Assembly: GCA_023451825.1 (NCBI GenBank)
Contig: JAEXYA010000040.1
Location: 1-33,250, forward strand
Source of the DNA: Pseudomonadota bacterium
GTDB lineage: Bacteria; Pseudomonadota; Alphaproteobacteria; Rhizobiales; Xanthobacteraceae
DNA length: 33,250 nt
Direction: 5' to 3'
The notes beneath the pieces are model-generated. The model saw only the letters and a list, made by a program, of their open reading frames with translations, had not been told where the DNA came from and did not search any database. This document shows, piece after piece, positions 22,953-31,468 of this stretch. The position numbers and the translations under genes were made by a program. Within the stretch, counting starts at the first letter, position 1, and each line of letters starts with the position of its first letter.

Positions 22953-23444
22953 TCAGGCGGCTTCGCCGTCTTCCTTCTTGGCGGGTGCAAGGATGGTCAC
23001 CTTGCCGCCGGCCTTCTCGATCGCCTCGACGGCCGACTTCGACGCGCCGGCAACTTCGAGGGTGAGCTTGGCCTTGATTTCGCCGCGGCCGAGGATGCGA
23101 ACGCCATCCTTGGCGCGACGGATCACGCCGGCTTCGACCAGCGAAGCTGCGGTGATCGTGCCCTTCGACGCATCGAGCTTCTTGCTGTCGATCGCATCCT
23201 GGAGACGGTCCAGGTTGATCTCGGCGAAGTCGAGACGGAAGATGTTGTTGAAGCCGCGCTTCGGCAGACGGCGATGCAATGGCATCTGACCGCCTTCGAA
23301 GCCCTTGATGCGCACGCCCGAACGTGCGGTCTGGCCCTTGCCGCCACGGCCGCCGGTCTTGCCCTTGCCGGAGCCAATGCCGCGGCCGATGCGCATACGC
23401 TTCTTACGGGAGCCGGCGTTATCGGCGATATCGCTGAGCTTCAT
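22953..23444 (-). CDS. rplO: 50S ribosomal protein L15
   Basis: 163 residues. L15 is a late assembly protein deep in the large subunit with a long basic N-terminal extension. KRMRIGRGIGSGKGKTGGRGGKGQ and GFEGGQMPLHRRLPKRGF mark it. ATG 23444 is chosen with AGGA nine bases upstream; a GTG one codon earlier is also in frame. There is an unusual 117-base gap after rpmD and another wide gap before secY. A Lys/Glu/Ala tail ends the protein. Confidence 0.98.
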   Translation of the reverse strand: MKLSDIADNAGSRKKRMRIGRGIGSGKGKTGGRGGKGQTARSGVRIKGFEGGQMPLHRRLPKRGFNNIFRLDFAEINLDRLQDAIDSKKLDASKGTITAASLVEAGVIRRAKDGVRILGRGEIKAKLTLEVAGASKSAVEAIEKAGGKVTILAPAKKEDGEAA

Positions 23445-23561
23445 CACTCTGTTTCCTGTTTCAACCTGCCCTTCCGGAGCGGCAAAATAGCCGTTTGAAC
23501 CGGAAAAGCAGTGTCATCCTCGCGGCAAAACTATGGCCGGCTTGGGACGACGTGAAAGTCC

Positions 23562-23756
23562 TTAACCCTCGACCACGCGGACGAGGTGCTGCACCTTGGC
23601 GATCATGCCGCGCACTTCAGGGCTGTCCTGAAGTTCGGTCACGCGGCCGATCTTGTTGAGCTTCAGGCCGACCAGGGTCGAGCGCTGCGAGTGGTGACGG
23701 CGGATCGCGCTGGCGATCTGCTCCACCTTGATTGTCTTTGTAGCGGCCTTGGCCAT
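23562..23756 (-). CDS. rpmD: 50S ribosomal protein L30
   Basis: 64 residues, the normal bacterial size. The motif IKVEQIASAIRRHHSQRSTLVGLKLNKIGRVTELQDSPEVRGMI spans most of it. It binds 23S rRNA in the large subunit. GGAGAA precedes the ATG. It follows rpsE by 21 bases, the standard rpsE-rpmD-rplO order. Confidence 0.97.
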   Translation of the reverse strand: MAKAATKTIKVEQIASAIRRHHSQRSTLVGLKLNKIGRVTELQDSPEVRGMIAKVQHLVRVVEG

Positions 23757-23777
23757 CGTTGTTCTCCGAAGTCAGGC

Positions 23778-24350
23778 TTACTCGGCGACCACTTCCGCAT
23801 CCGTGCCAACGCGGCGCGACTGCAGGGTGGAAACCTTGAGGTTACGACGGGCAGCGACCGAGCGCGGCGAATCCTGATGCTTCAGCGCGTCGAAGGTGGC
23901 GCGAACCATGTTGTACGGATTCGACGAGCCGACCGACTTGGCGACAACGTCCTGGATGCCGAGCGTTTCGAACACGGCGCGCATCGGGCCACCAGCGATG
24001 ATGCCGGTACCGGCCGGCGCTGCACGCAGATAGACGCGGCCCGCACCGTGGCGACCAGCGATATCGTGATGCAGCGTGCGGCCTTCGCGCAGAGCGACGC
24101 GCGTCAGGTTGCGCTTGGCGCTGTCGGTTGCCTTGCGGATCGCTTCCGGCACTTCACGGGCCTTACCGTGACCGAAACCAACCCGACCCTTCTGATCGCC
24201 GATGACGACCAGCGCGGCGAAGCCGAAACGCTTACCGCCCTTAACGACCTTCGCCACACGGTTGATGTGGACGAGCTTGTCGACGAATTCGCTATCACGC
24301 TCTTCCCGGGGGCCCCGGTCGCGTCCGCCGCGTTCGCGTTCACCTGCCAT
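23778..24350 (-). CDS. rpsE: 30S ribosomal protein S5
   Basis: 190 residues. S5 helps proofreading and mRNA unwinding at the entry channel. It has an N-terminal Arg/Glu-rich extension (ERERGGRDRGPREERD), then the double-stranded-RNA-binding-like domain with KGGKRFGFAALVVIGDQKGRVGFGHGKAREV and the C-terminal GTGIIAGGPMRAVFETLGIQDVVAKSVGSSNPYN. ATG 24350 is preferred to an in-frame TTG at 24362. The ribosome-binding site GGAAA is modest. There are 65 bases between it and rplR. Confidence 0.98.
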   Translation of the reverse strand: MAGERERGGRDRGPREERDSEFVDKLVHINRVAKVVKGGKRFGFAALVVIGDQKGRVGFGHGKAREVPEAIRKATDSAKRNLTRVALREGRTLHHDIAGRHGAGRVYLRAAPAGTGIIAGGPMRAVFETLGIQDVVAKSVGSSNPYNMVRATFDALKHQDSPRSVAARRNLKVSTLQSRRVGTDAEVVAE

Positions 24351-24415
24351 GGTGTTTTCCAATCTTTGCGAAGCTTTCGCTTCTGTGTCTCTTCAATTCG
24401 ATGAAAGCAAAACGC

Positions 24416-24778
24416 TTAGAAGCTCAGCCCGCCTTCGCGAGCGGCATCTGCCAGCGCCTTGACGCGACCGTGGTACAGATACTGACCACGATCGAAGATC
24501 ACTTCCTTGACGCCATTCTTGACGGCGCGCTCCGCGAGGAGCTTGCCGACGGCCTGCGCCGCATCGACATCCGCACCGGTCTTGCCACCATCGCGGAGCC
24601 CCTTCTCCAGCGACGAGGCCGAAGCCAGCGTCTCGCCCTTCAGGTCGTCGATGACCTGCGCGTAGATGTGCTTCGACGAACGGAACACCGACAAACGCGG
24701 ACGACCATTGGCATTGCGGCGAATGGCCAGACGAACGCGCTGCTTGCGCCGGGCATTCGTAATCTTGAGTTTCGACAT
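24416..24778 (-). CDS. rplR: 50S ribosomal protein L18
   Basis: 120 residues, standard length. It binds 5S rRNA with L5 and L25 in the central protuberance. RPRLSVFRSSKHIYAQVIDD (about 28-47) and the C-terminal FDRGQYLYHGRVKALADAAREGGL are the family marks. GGAG lies 8 bases before the ATG, and rplF ends 11 bases upstream. Confidence 0.98.
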   Translation of the reverse strand: MSKLKITNARRKQRVRLAIRRNANGRPRLSVFRSSKHIYAQVIDDLKGETLASASSLEKGLRDGGKTGADVDAAQAVGKLLAERAVKNGVKEVIFDRGQYLYHGRVKALADAAREGGLSF

Positions 24779-24789
24779 GACCCGCTCCG

Positions 24790-25323
24790 TTACTTCTTCT
24801 TGCCTTCCTTGCGGAAGATAAATTCGTCGGAATAACGAACGCCCTTGCCCTTATAGGGCTCTGGCGGACGATAGCTGCGGATCTCTGCAGCAACCTGGCC
24901 GACGCGCTGCGAGTCGATGCCCGAAACATTGATTTCGGTCGGCTTCGGCACGGTGATCGTGATCCCTTCCGGGATCGCGTAGACCACGTCGTGGCTGTAG
25001 CCGAGTGCGAGCTGCAGGTTCTTGCCCTGCAATGCCGCACGGTAACCGACGCCGGTGATTTCGAGCTTCTTCTCGAAACCCTTGGTGACGCCTTCGAGCA
25101 GATTGTTGATCTGCGCGCGAGCGGTGCCGTACAGCGAACGCGCACGCTTGGTTTCGGCGCGCGGAGCGACGGTGATCTTGCCGTCCTTCATTTCCACCGA
25201 CACGTCGTCGTGGACGATGAACTGAAGAGCGCCCTTCGGGCCCTTCATCTTGACGGTCTGCCCTTCGATGTTCGCGGTAACGCCAGAGGCGATCGCGACG
25301 GGCTTCTTGCCTACACGGGACAT
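24790..25323 (-). CDS. rplF: 50S ribosomal protein L6
   Basis: 177 residues in two similar domains. L6 lies near the factor-binding site of the large subunit. MSRVGKKPVAIASGV starts it, and the second domain ends with RSYRPPEPYKGKGVRYSDEFIFRKEGKKK, a near-invariant signature. AAGGA upstream of the ATG supports the start. It is 13 bases after rpsH. Confidence 0.98.
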   Translation of the reverse strand: MSRVGKKPVAIASGVTANIEGQTVKMKGPKGALQFIVHDDVSVEMKDGKITVAPRAETKRARSLYGTARAQINNLLEGVTKGFEKKLEITGVGYRAALQGKNLQLALGYSHDVVYAIPEGITITVPKPTEINVSGIDSQRVGQVAAEIRSYRPPEPYKGKGVRYSDEFIFRKEGKKK

Positions 25324-25336
25324 GAGCTATCCTTCC

Positions 25337-25735
25337 TCAGAACACCGTGAAGAGAACTTCACCGCCCACATTCGCGTCGCGCGCGGCGTGGTCGGCCATG
25401 ATTCCCTTCGGCGTCGACAGAACCGAGATGCCGAGGCCATTGCGGACGCGCGGCAGGTTCTTGACGGAGACATAAACGCGACGACCAGGCTTGGACACGC
25501 GCGAAATCTCGCGGATGACCGGCTCGCCGTCGAAATACTTCAGCTCGATCTCGAGCTCGGAGCGGCCATTGGCATGCTCGATCGAAGCGAAGTCACGGAT
25601 GTAACCTTCGGTCTTCAGAACTTCGAGCACGTTGGCGCGCATCTTCGAGCCCGGGGTCGAAACCTTGGACTTGGTGCGCATCTGCGCGTTGCGGATGCGG
25701 GTGATGAGATCGCTGATCGGATCGTGCGTAGACAT
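25337..25735 (-). CDS. rpsH: 30S ribosomal protein S8
   Basis: 132 residues. S8 binds the central domain of 16S rRNA and in E. coli also represses the spc operon by binding its own mRNA. The start HDPISDLITRIRNAQ and the end GLGISVLSTPKGIMADHAARDANVGGEVLFTVF are typical. A strong GGGGAGGGG site precedes the ATG. I see no obvious S8 target in the short upstream gap. Confidence 0.98.
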   Translation of the reverse strand: MSTHDPISDLITRIRNAQMRTKSKVSTPGSKMRANVLEVLKTEGYIRDFASIEHANGRSELEIELKYFDGEPVIREISRVSKPGRRVYVSVKNLPRVRNGLGISVLSTPKGIMADHAARDANVGGEVLFTVF

Positions 25736-25750
25736 GTTGCGCCCCTCCCC

Positions 25751-26056
25751 TTACCAGCTGGACTTCACGAGCCCGGGAACCAGGCCGTTCGACCCGAGTT
25801 CACGCAGCGCGATACGGCTGAGCTTGTTGAGACGATAAACCGAATGCGGACGACCGGTCACTTCGCAGCGGTTCTGGATACGAACTGCAGACGAGTTGCG
25901 GGGCATTTCGGCAAGCTTCAGGGTCGCGGCGAACCGCTCTTCCATCGGCAGATCCTTGTCGGCGATGATGGCCTTGAGACGCGCACGCTTCGGTGCGGCG
26001 TTCGCGGACATCTTCTTCCGACGGTTGTTCTTTTCGATTGAACTCTTCTTTGCCAT
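25751..26056 (-). CDS. rpsN: 30S ribosomal protein S14, long zinc-free type
   Basis: 101 residues: the long form without the four-Cys zinc knuckle, with a single Cys in NRCEVTGRPHSVYR. It sits in the head of the small subunit. The end (SRIALRELGSNGLVPGLVKSSW) is characteristic. AGGAG precedes the ATG. It follows rplE by 43 bases. Confidence 0.98.
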   Translation of the reverse strand: MAKKSSIEKNNRRKKMSANAAPKRARLKAIIADKDLPMEERFAATLKLAEMPRNSSAVRIQNRCEVTGRPHSVYRLNKLSRIALRELGSNGLVPGLVKSSW

Positions 26057-26099
26057 GCTTGGCTCCTGGGTTACCGCGTTTGAACAGCTTTGAGGCTGC

Positions 26100-26660
26100 T
26101 CACTGCCGGAACGGGAAATTGAAAGCGGTCAACAAAGCGCGGGCTTCGTCATCCGTGCGTGCGGTCGTGCACACCGTGATGTCCATGCCCAGCGGCGAAT
26201 CCCCGGCTTTATCGAAATCGATTTCCGGGAAAATGATGTGCTCCTTGAGGCCGAGCGAATAGTTGCCACGGCCGTCGAAGCTCTTGCCGTTGAGGCCGCG
26301 GAAGTCGCGGACGCGCGGCAATGCGACGGTCACCAGACGATCGATGAACTCGTACATCTTCGTCTTGCGCAGGGTCACCTTGGCGCCGATCGGCTGGTTT
26401 TCACGCAGCTTGAAGGTCGCGATGGCAACGCGCGAATAGGTCACGACGGCCTTCTGACCGGCGATCAGCGACAGGTCGGCAGCAGCGGTTTCGGCCTTCT
26501 TGCGGTCGTTGACGGCTTCGCCAACGCCCATGTTCAGGACGACCTTGGTCAGCTGCGGAACCTGCATGACGTTCTCGTAGCCGAACTGTTCGATCAGCTT
26601 GGCACGAATGCTTTCGTCATACTGCGCGCGCAGGCGCGGAGTGTAAGCGGTCTCAGACAT
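26100..26660 (-). CDS. rplE: 50S ribosomal protein L5
   Basis: 186 residues. L5 binds 5S rRNA and contacts S13 and the P-site tRNA. QVPQLTKVVLNMGVGEA (about 34-50), RENQPIGAKVTLRK (about 89-102) and the EIDFDKAGDSPLGMDITVCTTART stretch identify it. Its ATG shares one base with the rplX stop (TGATG), and GGGAG for it lies inside rplX. The two are probably coupled. Confidence 0.98.
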   Translation of the reverse strand: MSETAYTPRLRAQYDESIRAKLIEQFGYENVMQVPQLTKVVLNMGVGEAVNDRKKAETAAADLSLIAGQKAVVTYSRVAIATFKLRENQPIGAKVTLRKTKMYEFIDRLVTVALPRVRDFRGLNGKSFDGRGNYSLGLKEHIIFPEIDFDKAGDSPLGMDITVCTTARTDDEARALLTAFNFPFRQ

Positions 26661-26968
26661 CAGATCTCTGCTCCCGAACGCTTGGCGACACGCACCTTGG
26701 TGCCGTCTGCCTGAATCTTGAAACCGACGCGGGTCGGCTTGCCGTCGGCGCCAACGATCGCGATGTTGGAGAGCTGGATCGGCGCCTCTTTCGAGATGAT
26801 GCCGCCTTCCTGGCTCTGCGACTGCTTCTGGTGACGCTTGACCATGTTGACGCCGCGCACCAGCGCCTTGCCTTCGGTCGGACGCACTTCGAACACCTCA
26901 CCGGTGCGACCCTTGTCGCGGCCGGTCAGGACAATGACCTTGTCACCCTTGCGGATCTTGGCAGCCAT
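26660..26968 (-). CDS. rplX: 50S ribosomal protein L24
   Basis: 102 residues with the KOW motif near the start (RKGDKVIVLTGRDKGRTGEV). L24 initiates assembly of the large subunit. VNMVKRHQKQSQSQEGGIISKEAPIQLSNIAI is the conserved middle. The ATG shares one base with the rplN stop (TAATG), and GGAGG is within the end of rplN. Confidence 0.98.
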   Translation of the reverse strand: MAAKIRKGDKVIVLTGRDKGRTGEVFEVRPTEGKALVRGVNMVKRHQKQSQSQEGGIISKEAPIQLSNIAIVGADGKPTRVGFKIQADGTKVRVAKRSGAEI

Positions 26969-27336
26969 TACAGCACCTCCGGCGCAAGCGAAATGATCTT
27001 CATGTGGTTCTTGGCACGCAGTTCACGCGGCACGGGCCCGAAAATACGGGTACCGACCGGCTCGGACTGATTGTTGATCAGAACGGCGGCGTTGCGATCG
27101 AAGCGGATGACGGATCCGTCCGGACGGCGGATGTCCTTGCGGACACGCACCACGACGGCCTTCATGACGTCGCCCTTCTTCACCTTCCCGCGCGGGATGG
27201 CTTCCTTGATCGAAACGACAATAACGTCGCCAACGGATGCATAACGGCGCTTGGATCCCCCAATCACCTTGATGCACATGACACGGCGTGCGCCTGAATT
27301 ATCGGCCACGTCGAGGTTGGTCTGCATCTGAATCAT
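26968..27336 (-). CDS. rplN: 50S ribosomal protein L14
   Basis: 122 residues, standard. L14 lies at the intersubunit face near helix 95 and bridges to the small subunit. MIQMQTNLDVADNSGARRVMCIKVIGGS and IFGPVPRELRAKNHMKIISLAPEVL are near-invariant ends. GAGG lies 8 bases before the ATG. It follows rpsQ by 38 bases, the boundary between S10- and spc-type genes in E. coli. No promoter was recognised in that gap. Confidence 0.98.
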   Translation of the reverse strand: MIQMQTNLDVADNSGARRVMCIKVIGGSKRRYASVGDVIVVSIKEAIPRGKVKKGDVMKAVVVRVRKDIRRPDGSVIRFDRNAAVLINNQSEPVGTRIFGPVPRELRAKNHMKIISLAPEVL

Positions 27337-27374
27337 TGATGCACCTCGTCCTCTGATTATGCGCTAAGCGCGGA

Positions 27375-27620
27375 TTAAGCGGTTTTCTGTTCGCCCCGGA
27401 CAACCGTCCAGCGCTTCAACTTCGAGATCGGCTTGCTCTCTTCGATCCACACGGTGTCGCCCGGCTTGAACTGGTTGTTCTCGTCGTGCGCGTGATAGTT
27501 CTTCGAGCGGCGAATGGTCTTCTTGTAGATCGGGTGGGTAAAGCGACGGTCAACGCGGACCACAATGGTCTTCGCCTGCTTGTCGCTGACGACCACGCCC
27601 TGCAGAGTACGTTTCGGCAT
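27375..27620 (-). CDS. rpsQ: 30S ribosomal protein S17
   Basis: 81 residues. An OB-fold primary binding protein of 16S rRNA. MPKRTLQGVVVSDKQAKTIVVRVDRRFTHPIYKK and the KPISKLKRWTVV end are typical. ATG 27620 has AAGGGG upstream; the frame runs further up through rpmC without homology. Confidence 0.98.
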   Translation of the reverse strand: MPKRTLQGVVVSDKQAKTIVVRVDRRFTHPIYKKTIRRSKNYHAHDENNQFKPGDTVWIEESKPISKLKRWTVVRGEQKTA

Positions 27621-27630
27621 GTGCGGCCCC

Positions 27631-27840
27631 TTACTTCGACTTGCCGTCGCGCTTTTGCGCGGCGATGGTCTTGATACGTGCGATGTCGCGGCGAGCTTCA
27701 CGCAGGCGCGAGGTGTTTTCCAGCTGCCCGGTGGCGCGCTGGAAACGCAGGTTGAAGCGCTCTTTCTTCAGGTTCAGGACGGCGTCGTCCATCTGGTCCT
27801 GGCTCATAGCGCGGATATCGCTGGTCTTCATTTCAGCCAT
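27631..27840 (-). CDS. rpmC: 50S ribosomal protein L29
   Basis: 69 residues, two helices. L29 sits by the tunnel exit next to L23, where signal recognition particle and trigger factor dock. The core NLKKERFNLRFQRATGQLENTSRLREARRDIARIKTI is diagnostic. AAGGA precedes the ATG, 10 bases after rplP. Confidence 0.97.
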   Translation of the reverse strand: MAEMKTSDIRAMSQDQMDDAVLNLKKERFNLRFQRATGQLENTSRLREARRDIARIKTIAAQKRDGKSK

Positions 27841-27850
27841 GGCTCAATCC

Positions 27851-28264
27851 TTACTCGGCAATACGCGACACGAAGCGCGTCTTGATCGGCAGCTTGGCGG
27901 CGGCAAGGGTCATCGCTTCCTTCGCGATCTGCGGCGTCACGCCGTCGATTTCGAAAATCAGCTTGCCCGGCTTCACGCGCGCGACCCACAATTCCGGCGA
28001 ACCCTTGCCCGAGCCCATGCGGACTTCGGCAGGCTTCTTCGACACAGGAAGATCCGGGAAAATACGGATCCACACGCGACCGGCGCGCTTCATGTGACGG
28101 GTCAGTGCACGACGGGCAGCTTCGATCTGACGGGCGGTGATCCGCTCAGGGGCCATCGCCTTCAGGCCGAACTGGCCGTAAGCCAGTGTCGCGCCAGACG
28201 ACGCAACGCCGTGGATACGGCCTTTGTGCGCCTTGCGGAACTTGGTCTTCTTTGGTTGCATCAT
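27851..28264 (-). CDS. rplP: 50S ribosomal protein L16
   Basis: 137 residues. L16 helps place the A-site tRNA. QPKKTKFRKAHKGRIHG, the ERITARQIEAARRALTRHMKRAGRVWIRIFPD block and KPAEVRMGSGKGSPELWVA are signatures. Two ATG codons stand in tandem (28264 and 28261), and the first fits the GAGG spacing. It starts 32 bases after rpsC. Confidence 0.98.
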   Translation of the reverse strand: MMQPKKTKFRKAHKGRIHGVASSGATLAYGQFGLKAMAPERITARQIEAARRALTRHMKRAGRVWIRIFPDLPVSKKPAEVRMGSGKGSPELWVARVKPGKLIFEIDGVTPQIAKEAMTLAAAKLPIKTRFVSRIAE

Positions 28265-28296
28265 GGCTTAACGCCTCAATCCCTCTAAGTGAACGC

Positions 28297-29001
28297 TCAG
28301 GCAGCGTCGCGGCGCGGACGACCGCCACCGGTCTCGGCTTCCGCCATACGCTTGTCCTGGGCCATCGGATCGTGCTCGAGGATCTCGCCCTTGAAGATCC
28401 AGACCTTGACACCGCAGGTGCCGAAGGTCGTGAACGCGGTACCCACACCGTAATCGATGTCGGCGCGCAGCGTGTGCAACGGCACGCGACCTTCGCGATA
28501 CCATTCCATACGTGCGATTTCTGCACCGCCCAGACGACCCGAGCAGTTGATGCGGATGCCCTCGGCGCCGAGACGCATCGCCGACTGAACGGCGCGCTTC
28601 ATGGCGCGGCGGAACGCAACGCGGCGCTCGAGCTGCTGCGCGATCGACTCAGCCACCAGGGTCGCGTCGAGTTCCGGCTTGCGGATTTCGACGATGTTGA
28701 TGACGACGTCAGACGCGGTGATGTCGGCAACCTTCTTGCGAAGCTTGTCGATGTCGGCGCCCTTCTTGCCGATCACGACACCCGGACGAGCCGACTGGAT
28801 CGTGACGCGGCACTTCTTGTGCGGGCGCTCGATGATGATCTTGGCGACGGCCGCCTGCTTGAGCTCCTTGTGCAGGATCTCACGGATCTTGATGTCTTCG
28901 TGCAGCAGCTTGCCGTACTCGTTCTTGCCGGCGTACCAGCGAGAATCCCAGGTCCGGTTGATGCCGAGGCGCAGACCGATTGGATTGATCTTTTGACCCA
29001 T
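28297..29001 (-). CDS. rpsC: 30S ribosomal protein S3
   Basis: 234 residues. S3 lines the mRNA entry channel. MGQKINPIGLRLGINRTWDSRWYAG starts it. A KH domain with VIGKKGADIDKLRKKV lies at about 76-91, and the C-terminal domain contains SGRLGGAEIARMEWYREGRVPLHTLRADIDYG. An Ala/Asp/Arg tail follows. AGGAG precedes the ATG, 17 bases after rplV. Confidence 0.98.
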   Translation of the reverse strand: MGQKINPIGLRLGINRTWDSRWYAGKNEYGKLLHEDIKIREILHKELKQAAVAKIIIERPHKKCRVTIQSARPGVVIGKKGADIDKLRKKVADITASDVVINIVEIRKPELDATLVAESIAQQLERRVAFRRAMKRAVQSAMRLGAEGIRINCSGRLGGAEIARMEWYREGRVPLHTLRADIDYGVGTAFTTFGTCGVKVWIFKGEILEHDPMAQDKRMAEAETGGGRPRRDAA

Positions 29002-29018
29002 CTTATTCTCCTGCCTGC

Positions 29019-29402
29019 TTACGCGGCTTCAGCTTCGACCTGACGAACGACGATCGTCAGCTGCGCAAACGGCTTAAAGATACGACCCGAACGACCACGG
29101 CCGCGCGGTGAGAAACGCTTCATGACAATGCCCTTGCCAACATGCGCCTCGGAGACGATCAGCGCGTCAACATCGAGGTCATGATTGTTCTCGGCGTTTG
29201 CAATCGCCGATTCGAGGCACTTCTTTACATCAACTGCGATCCGCTTGCGCGAAAATTGCAGGTCAGCGAGCGCTGCCGATGCTTTTCGACCGCGGATCAT
29301 CTGCGCCACCAAGTTCAACTTCTGCGGGCTGACGCGCAGCATGCGGGCGATTGCCTTGGCTTCGTTATCCGGGAGAACCCGTTCGCGCTTTGGTTTGCTC
29401 AT
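29019..29402 (-). CDS. rplV: 50S ribosomal protein L22
   Basis: 127 residues. Its long hairpin loop lines the peptide exit tunnel and is a known site of macrolide resistance changes. ARMLRVSPQKLNLVAQMIRGRKASAALADLQFSRK, then SEAHVGKGIVMKRFSPRGRGRSGRIFKP (the loop region), identify it. AAGG precedes the ATG, 11 bases after rpsS. Confidence 0.98.
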   Translation of the reverse strand: MSKPKRERVLPDNEAKAIARMLRVSPQKLNLVAQMIRGRKASAALADLQFSRKRIAVDVKKCLESAIANAENNHDLDVDALIVSEAHVGKGIVMKRFSPRGRGRSGRIFKPFAQLTIVVRQVEAEAA

Positions 29403-29413
29403 AGCTGTGCGCC

Positions 29414-29689
29414 TTACTTCTTGGACTTCTTGTCGCCGGCGTGGCCATGGAAGGTACGGGTCGGCGAGAACTCGCCGAACTTGTGACCCACCATTTCCTC
29501 GTTGACGGCAACAGGAACGTGCTTCTGACCATTGTAGACGCCGAAGGTCAGTCCGACGAACTGCGGCAGGATCGTCGAGCGACGGCTCCAGATCTTGATC
29601 ACTTCATGACGACCAGACGAACGAGCGGCATCTGCCTTCTTGAGCAGCGAACCCTCGACGAACGGGCCTTTCCAGACTGAACGAACCAT
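29414..29689 (-). CDS. rpsS: 30S ribosomal protein S19
   Basis: 91 residues. S19 is in the head of the small subunit with S13. VRSVWKGPFVEGSLLKK and WSRRSTILPQFVGLTFGVYNGQKHVPVAVNEEMVGHKFGEFSPTRTFHGH are diagnostic. AAGGA lies 11 bases before the ATG, 12 bases after rplB. Confidence 0.98.
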   Translation of the reverse strand: MVRSVWKGPFVEGSLLKKADAARSSGRHEVIKIWSRRSTILPQFVGLTFGVYNGQKHVPVAVNEEMVGHKFGEFSPTRTFHGHAGDKKSKK

Positions 29690-29701
29690 GTCCGGCGATC
29701 C

Positions 29702-30535
29702 TTACTTCTTCCGCTTGTGGCGGCTGATGAGAATGAACTTGTCCGTGGACTTGTTCGAACGGGTCTTCTTGCCCTTGGTCGGCTTGCCCCATGGGGTCAC
29801 CGGGTGGCGACCACCCGAGGTACGACCTTCACCACCACCGTGCGGATGGTCGATCGGGTTCATGACGACGCCGCGGTTATGCGGACGCCAGCCGAGCCAG
29901 CGGGTACGACCGGCCTTGCCGATCGAGGTGTTCATGTGATCCGGGTTCGACACAGCGCCGATGGTGGCGGTGCAACGACCGTGAACCAGGCGCTGTTCGC
30001 CCGAGTTCAGACGGATGATCACGTAGTCATGGTCACGGCCGACCAGCTGGGCATAGGTGCCAGCCGAACGGGCGATCTGACCGCCCTTGCCGATCTTCAT
30101 CTCGACGTTATGCACGATCGTGCCGATCGGCATGTTGCCCAGCGGCATGACGTTGCCCGGCTTCACGTCGACATAGTTGCCGGCGATCACGGTGTCGCCA
30201 ACGGCCAGACGCTGCGGAGCCAGGATGTAGGACAGCTCGCCGTCCTCATACTTGATCAGCGCGATGAACGCGGTGCGGTTCGGATCGTATTCAAGACGCT
30301 CCACCTTCGCCGGTACATCAAACTTGGTGCGCTTGAAGTCGACGTAGCGGTAGGACTTCTTGTGACCACCGCCGCGGAAGCGGACGGTGATACGACCGGT
30401 GTTGTTACGACCGCCGGCCGAGTTCTTGCCTTCGGTCAGCGACTTGACCGGCTTGCCCTTGTACAGGGCCGAACGATCAACCATGACCAGCTGGCGCTGG
30501 CCCGGCGTCGTGGGATTGAATGTCTTAAGTGCCAT
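29702..30535 (-). CDS. rplB: 50S ribosomal protein L2
   Basis: 277 residues. L2 is needed for subunit joining and peptidyl transfer. The conserved DHPHGGGEGR is at 229-238, and His230 corresponds to the essential His229 of E. coli. Other marks are GRNNTGRITVRFRGGGHKKSYR (43-64) and the C-terminal GKPTKGKKTRSNKSTDKFI. AAGGG precedes the ATG, 12 bases after rplW. Confidence 0.98.
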   Translation of the reverse strand: MALKTFNPTTPGQRQLVMVDRSALYKGKPVKSLTEGKNSAGGRNNTGRITVRFRGGGHKKSYRYVDFKRTKFDVPAKVERLEYDPNRTAFIALIKYEDGELSYILAPQRLAVGDTVIAGNYVDVKPGNVMPLGNMPIGTIVHNVEMKIGKGGQIARSAGTYAQLVGRDHDYVIIRLNSGEQRLVHGRCTATIGAVSNPDHMNTSIGKAGRTRWLGWRPHNRGVVMNPIDHPHGGGEGRTSGGRHPVTPWGKPTKGKKTRSNKSTDKFILISRHKRKK

Positions 30536-30547
30536 CTCTGATCGCCC

Positions 30548-30850
30548 TTATAGTCCGGTCGTGACGTCGATGCGGTGGCCGTCCTCGAGGGTGACGACTG
30601 CACGCTTGAAGTTCGACTGCGAACCGAAGGTGCCGCGGAAGGCTTTGCTCTTGCCCTTGCGCACCAGCGTGTTCACGCTCTTCACCTTGACGTCGAACAG
30701 CTTTTCGACGGCTTCCTTGATCTGCGGCTTGGTAGCCTTGCCGTCGACCTTGAATACGACCTTGTTGAACTCGGACGCGGTGGTCGCCTTTTCGGTGATC
30801 ACCGGAGCCACGATCACGTCGTAATGGCGCGGATCGATATTCTTGCTCAT
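30548..30850 (-). CDS. rplW: 50S ribosomal protein L23
   Basis: 100 residues. L23 is the trigger factor and SRP docking protein at the tunnel exit. RHYDVIVAPVITEKATTASEFNKVVFKVDGKATKPQIKEAVEKLFDVKVKSVNTL is typical. Its ATG overlaps the rplD stop (ATGA), and GGAGG lies within rplD, so coupled translation is likely. Confidence 0.98.
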   Translation of the reverse strand: MSKNIDPRHYDVIVAPVITEKATTASEFNKVVFKVDGKATKPQIKEAVEKLFDVKVKSVNTLVRKGKSKAFRGTFGSQSNFKRAVVTLEDGHRIDVTTGL

Positions 30851-31467
30851 TTGAAGCGCGCCTCCAACGCATCGAGCGCCGCCTTGGTCAGGACCAGCTT
30901 CTGACGACGCAGAATGTCATAGACGTTGATGCCCTGGATCGGGAGCACGTCGATGTTCGGAATGTTACGGGCCGCCTGGGCGAAACCGACATGAACCTCG
31001 GCGCCATCGATGATCAGCGCGTTGGTCAGGCCGAGACCCGAGAAGTGACCGAGCAGCGCCTTGGTCTTCGCGGCTTCGAGGGTCGCGTTGTCCAGTACGA
31101 TCAGCGAGCCGTCCTTGGCCTTGGCCGAGAGAGCATGCTTCAGCGCGAGGGCGCGGACCTTCTTCGGCAGATCGGTCGCATGCGAGCGAACGACCGGACC
31201 GAAGGCGCGGCCACCGCCACGGAACTGCGGCACGCGGGCCGAGCCGTGACGAGCACCGCCGGTGCCCTTCTGCTTGTACATCTTCTTGCCGGTGCGGTTG
31301 ATTTCCGCACGGCCCTTGGCCTTGTGAGTGCCAGCCTGGCGCTTGGCCAGCTGCCAGTTGACGCAGCGCTGGATCAGATCCTTGCGAACGTCGAGACCGA
31401 AAATGGCCTCGTTCAGTTCGACCGAACCCGCGTCCTTGCCCTCAAGCGTGGTGACGTTCAGTTTCAT
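30847..31467 (-). CDS. rplD: 50S ribosomal protein L4
   Basis: 206 residues. L4 lines the exit tunnel, and in E. coli it also represses the S10 operon. The extended loop with GTGGARHGSARVPQFRGGGRAFGP (about 69-92) is clear. ATG 31467 has AGGAG just upstream; the longer frame to 31515 lies in rplC. It starts one base after the rplC stop. Confidence 0.98.
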   Translation of the reverse strand: MKLNVTTLEGKDAGSVELNEAIFGLDVRKDLIQRCVNWQLAKRQAGTHKAKGRAEINRTGKKMYKQKGTGGARHGSARVPQFRGGGRAFGPVVRSHATDLPKKVRALALKHALSAKAKDGSLIVLDNATLEAAKTKALLGHFSGLGLTNALIIDGAEVHVGFAQAARNIPNIDVLPIQGINVYDILRRQKLVLTKAALDALEARFK

Positions 31468-31468
31468 C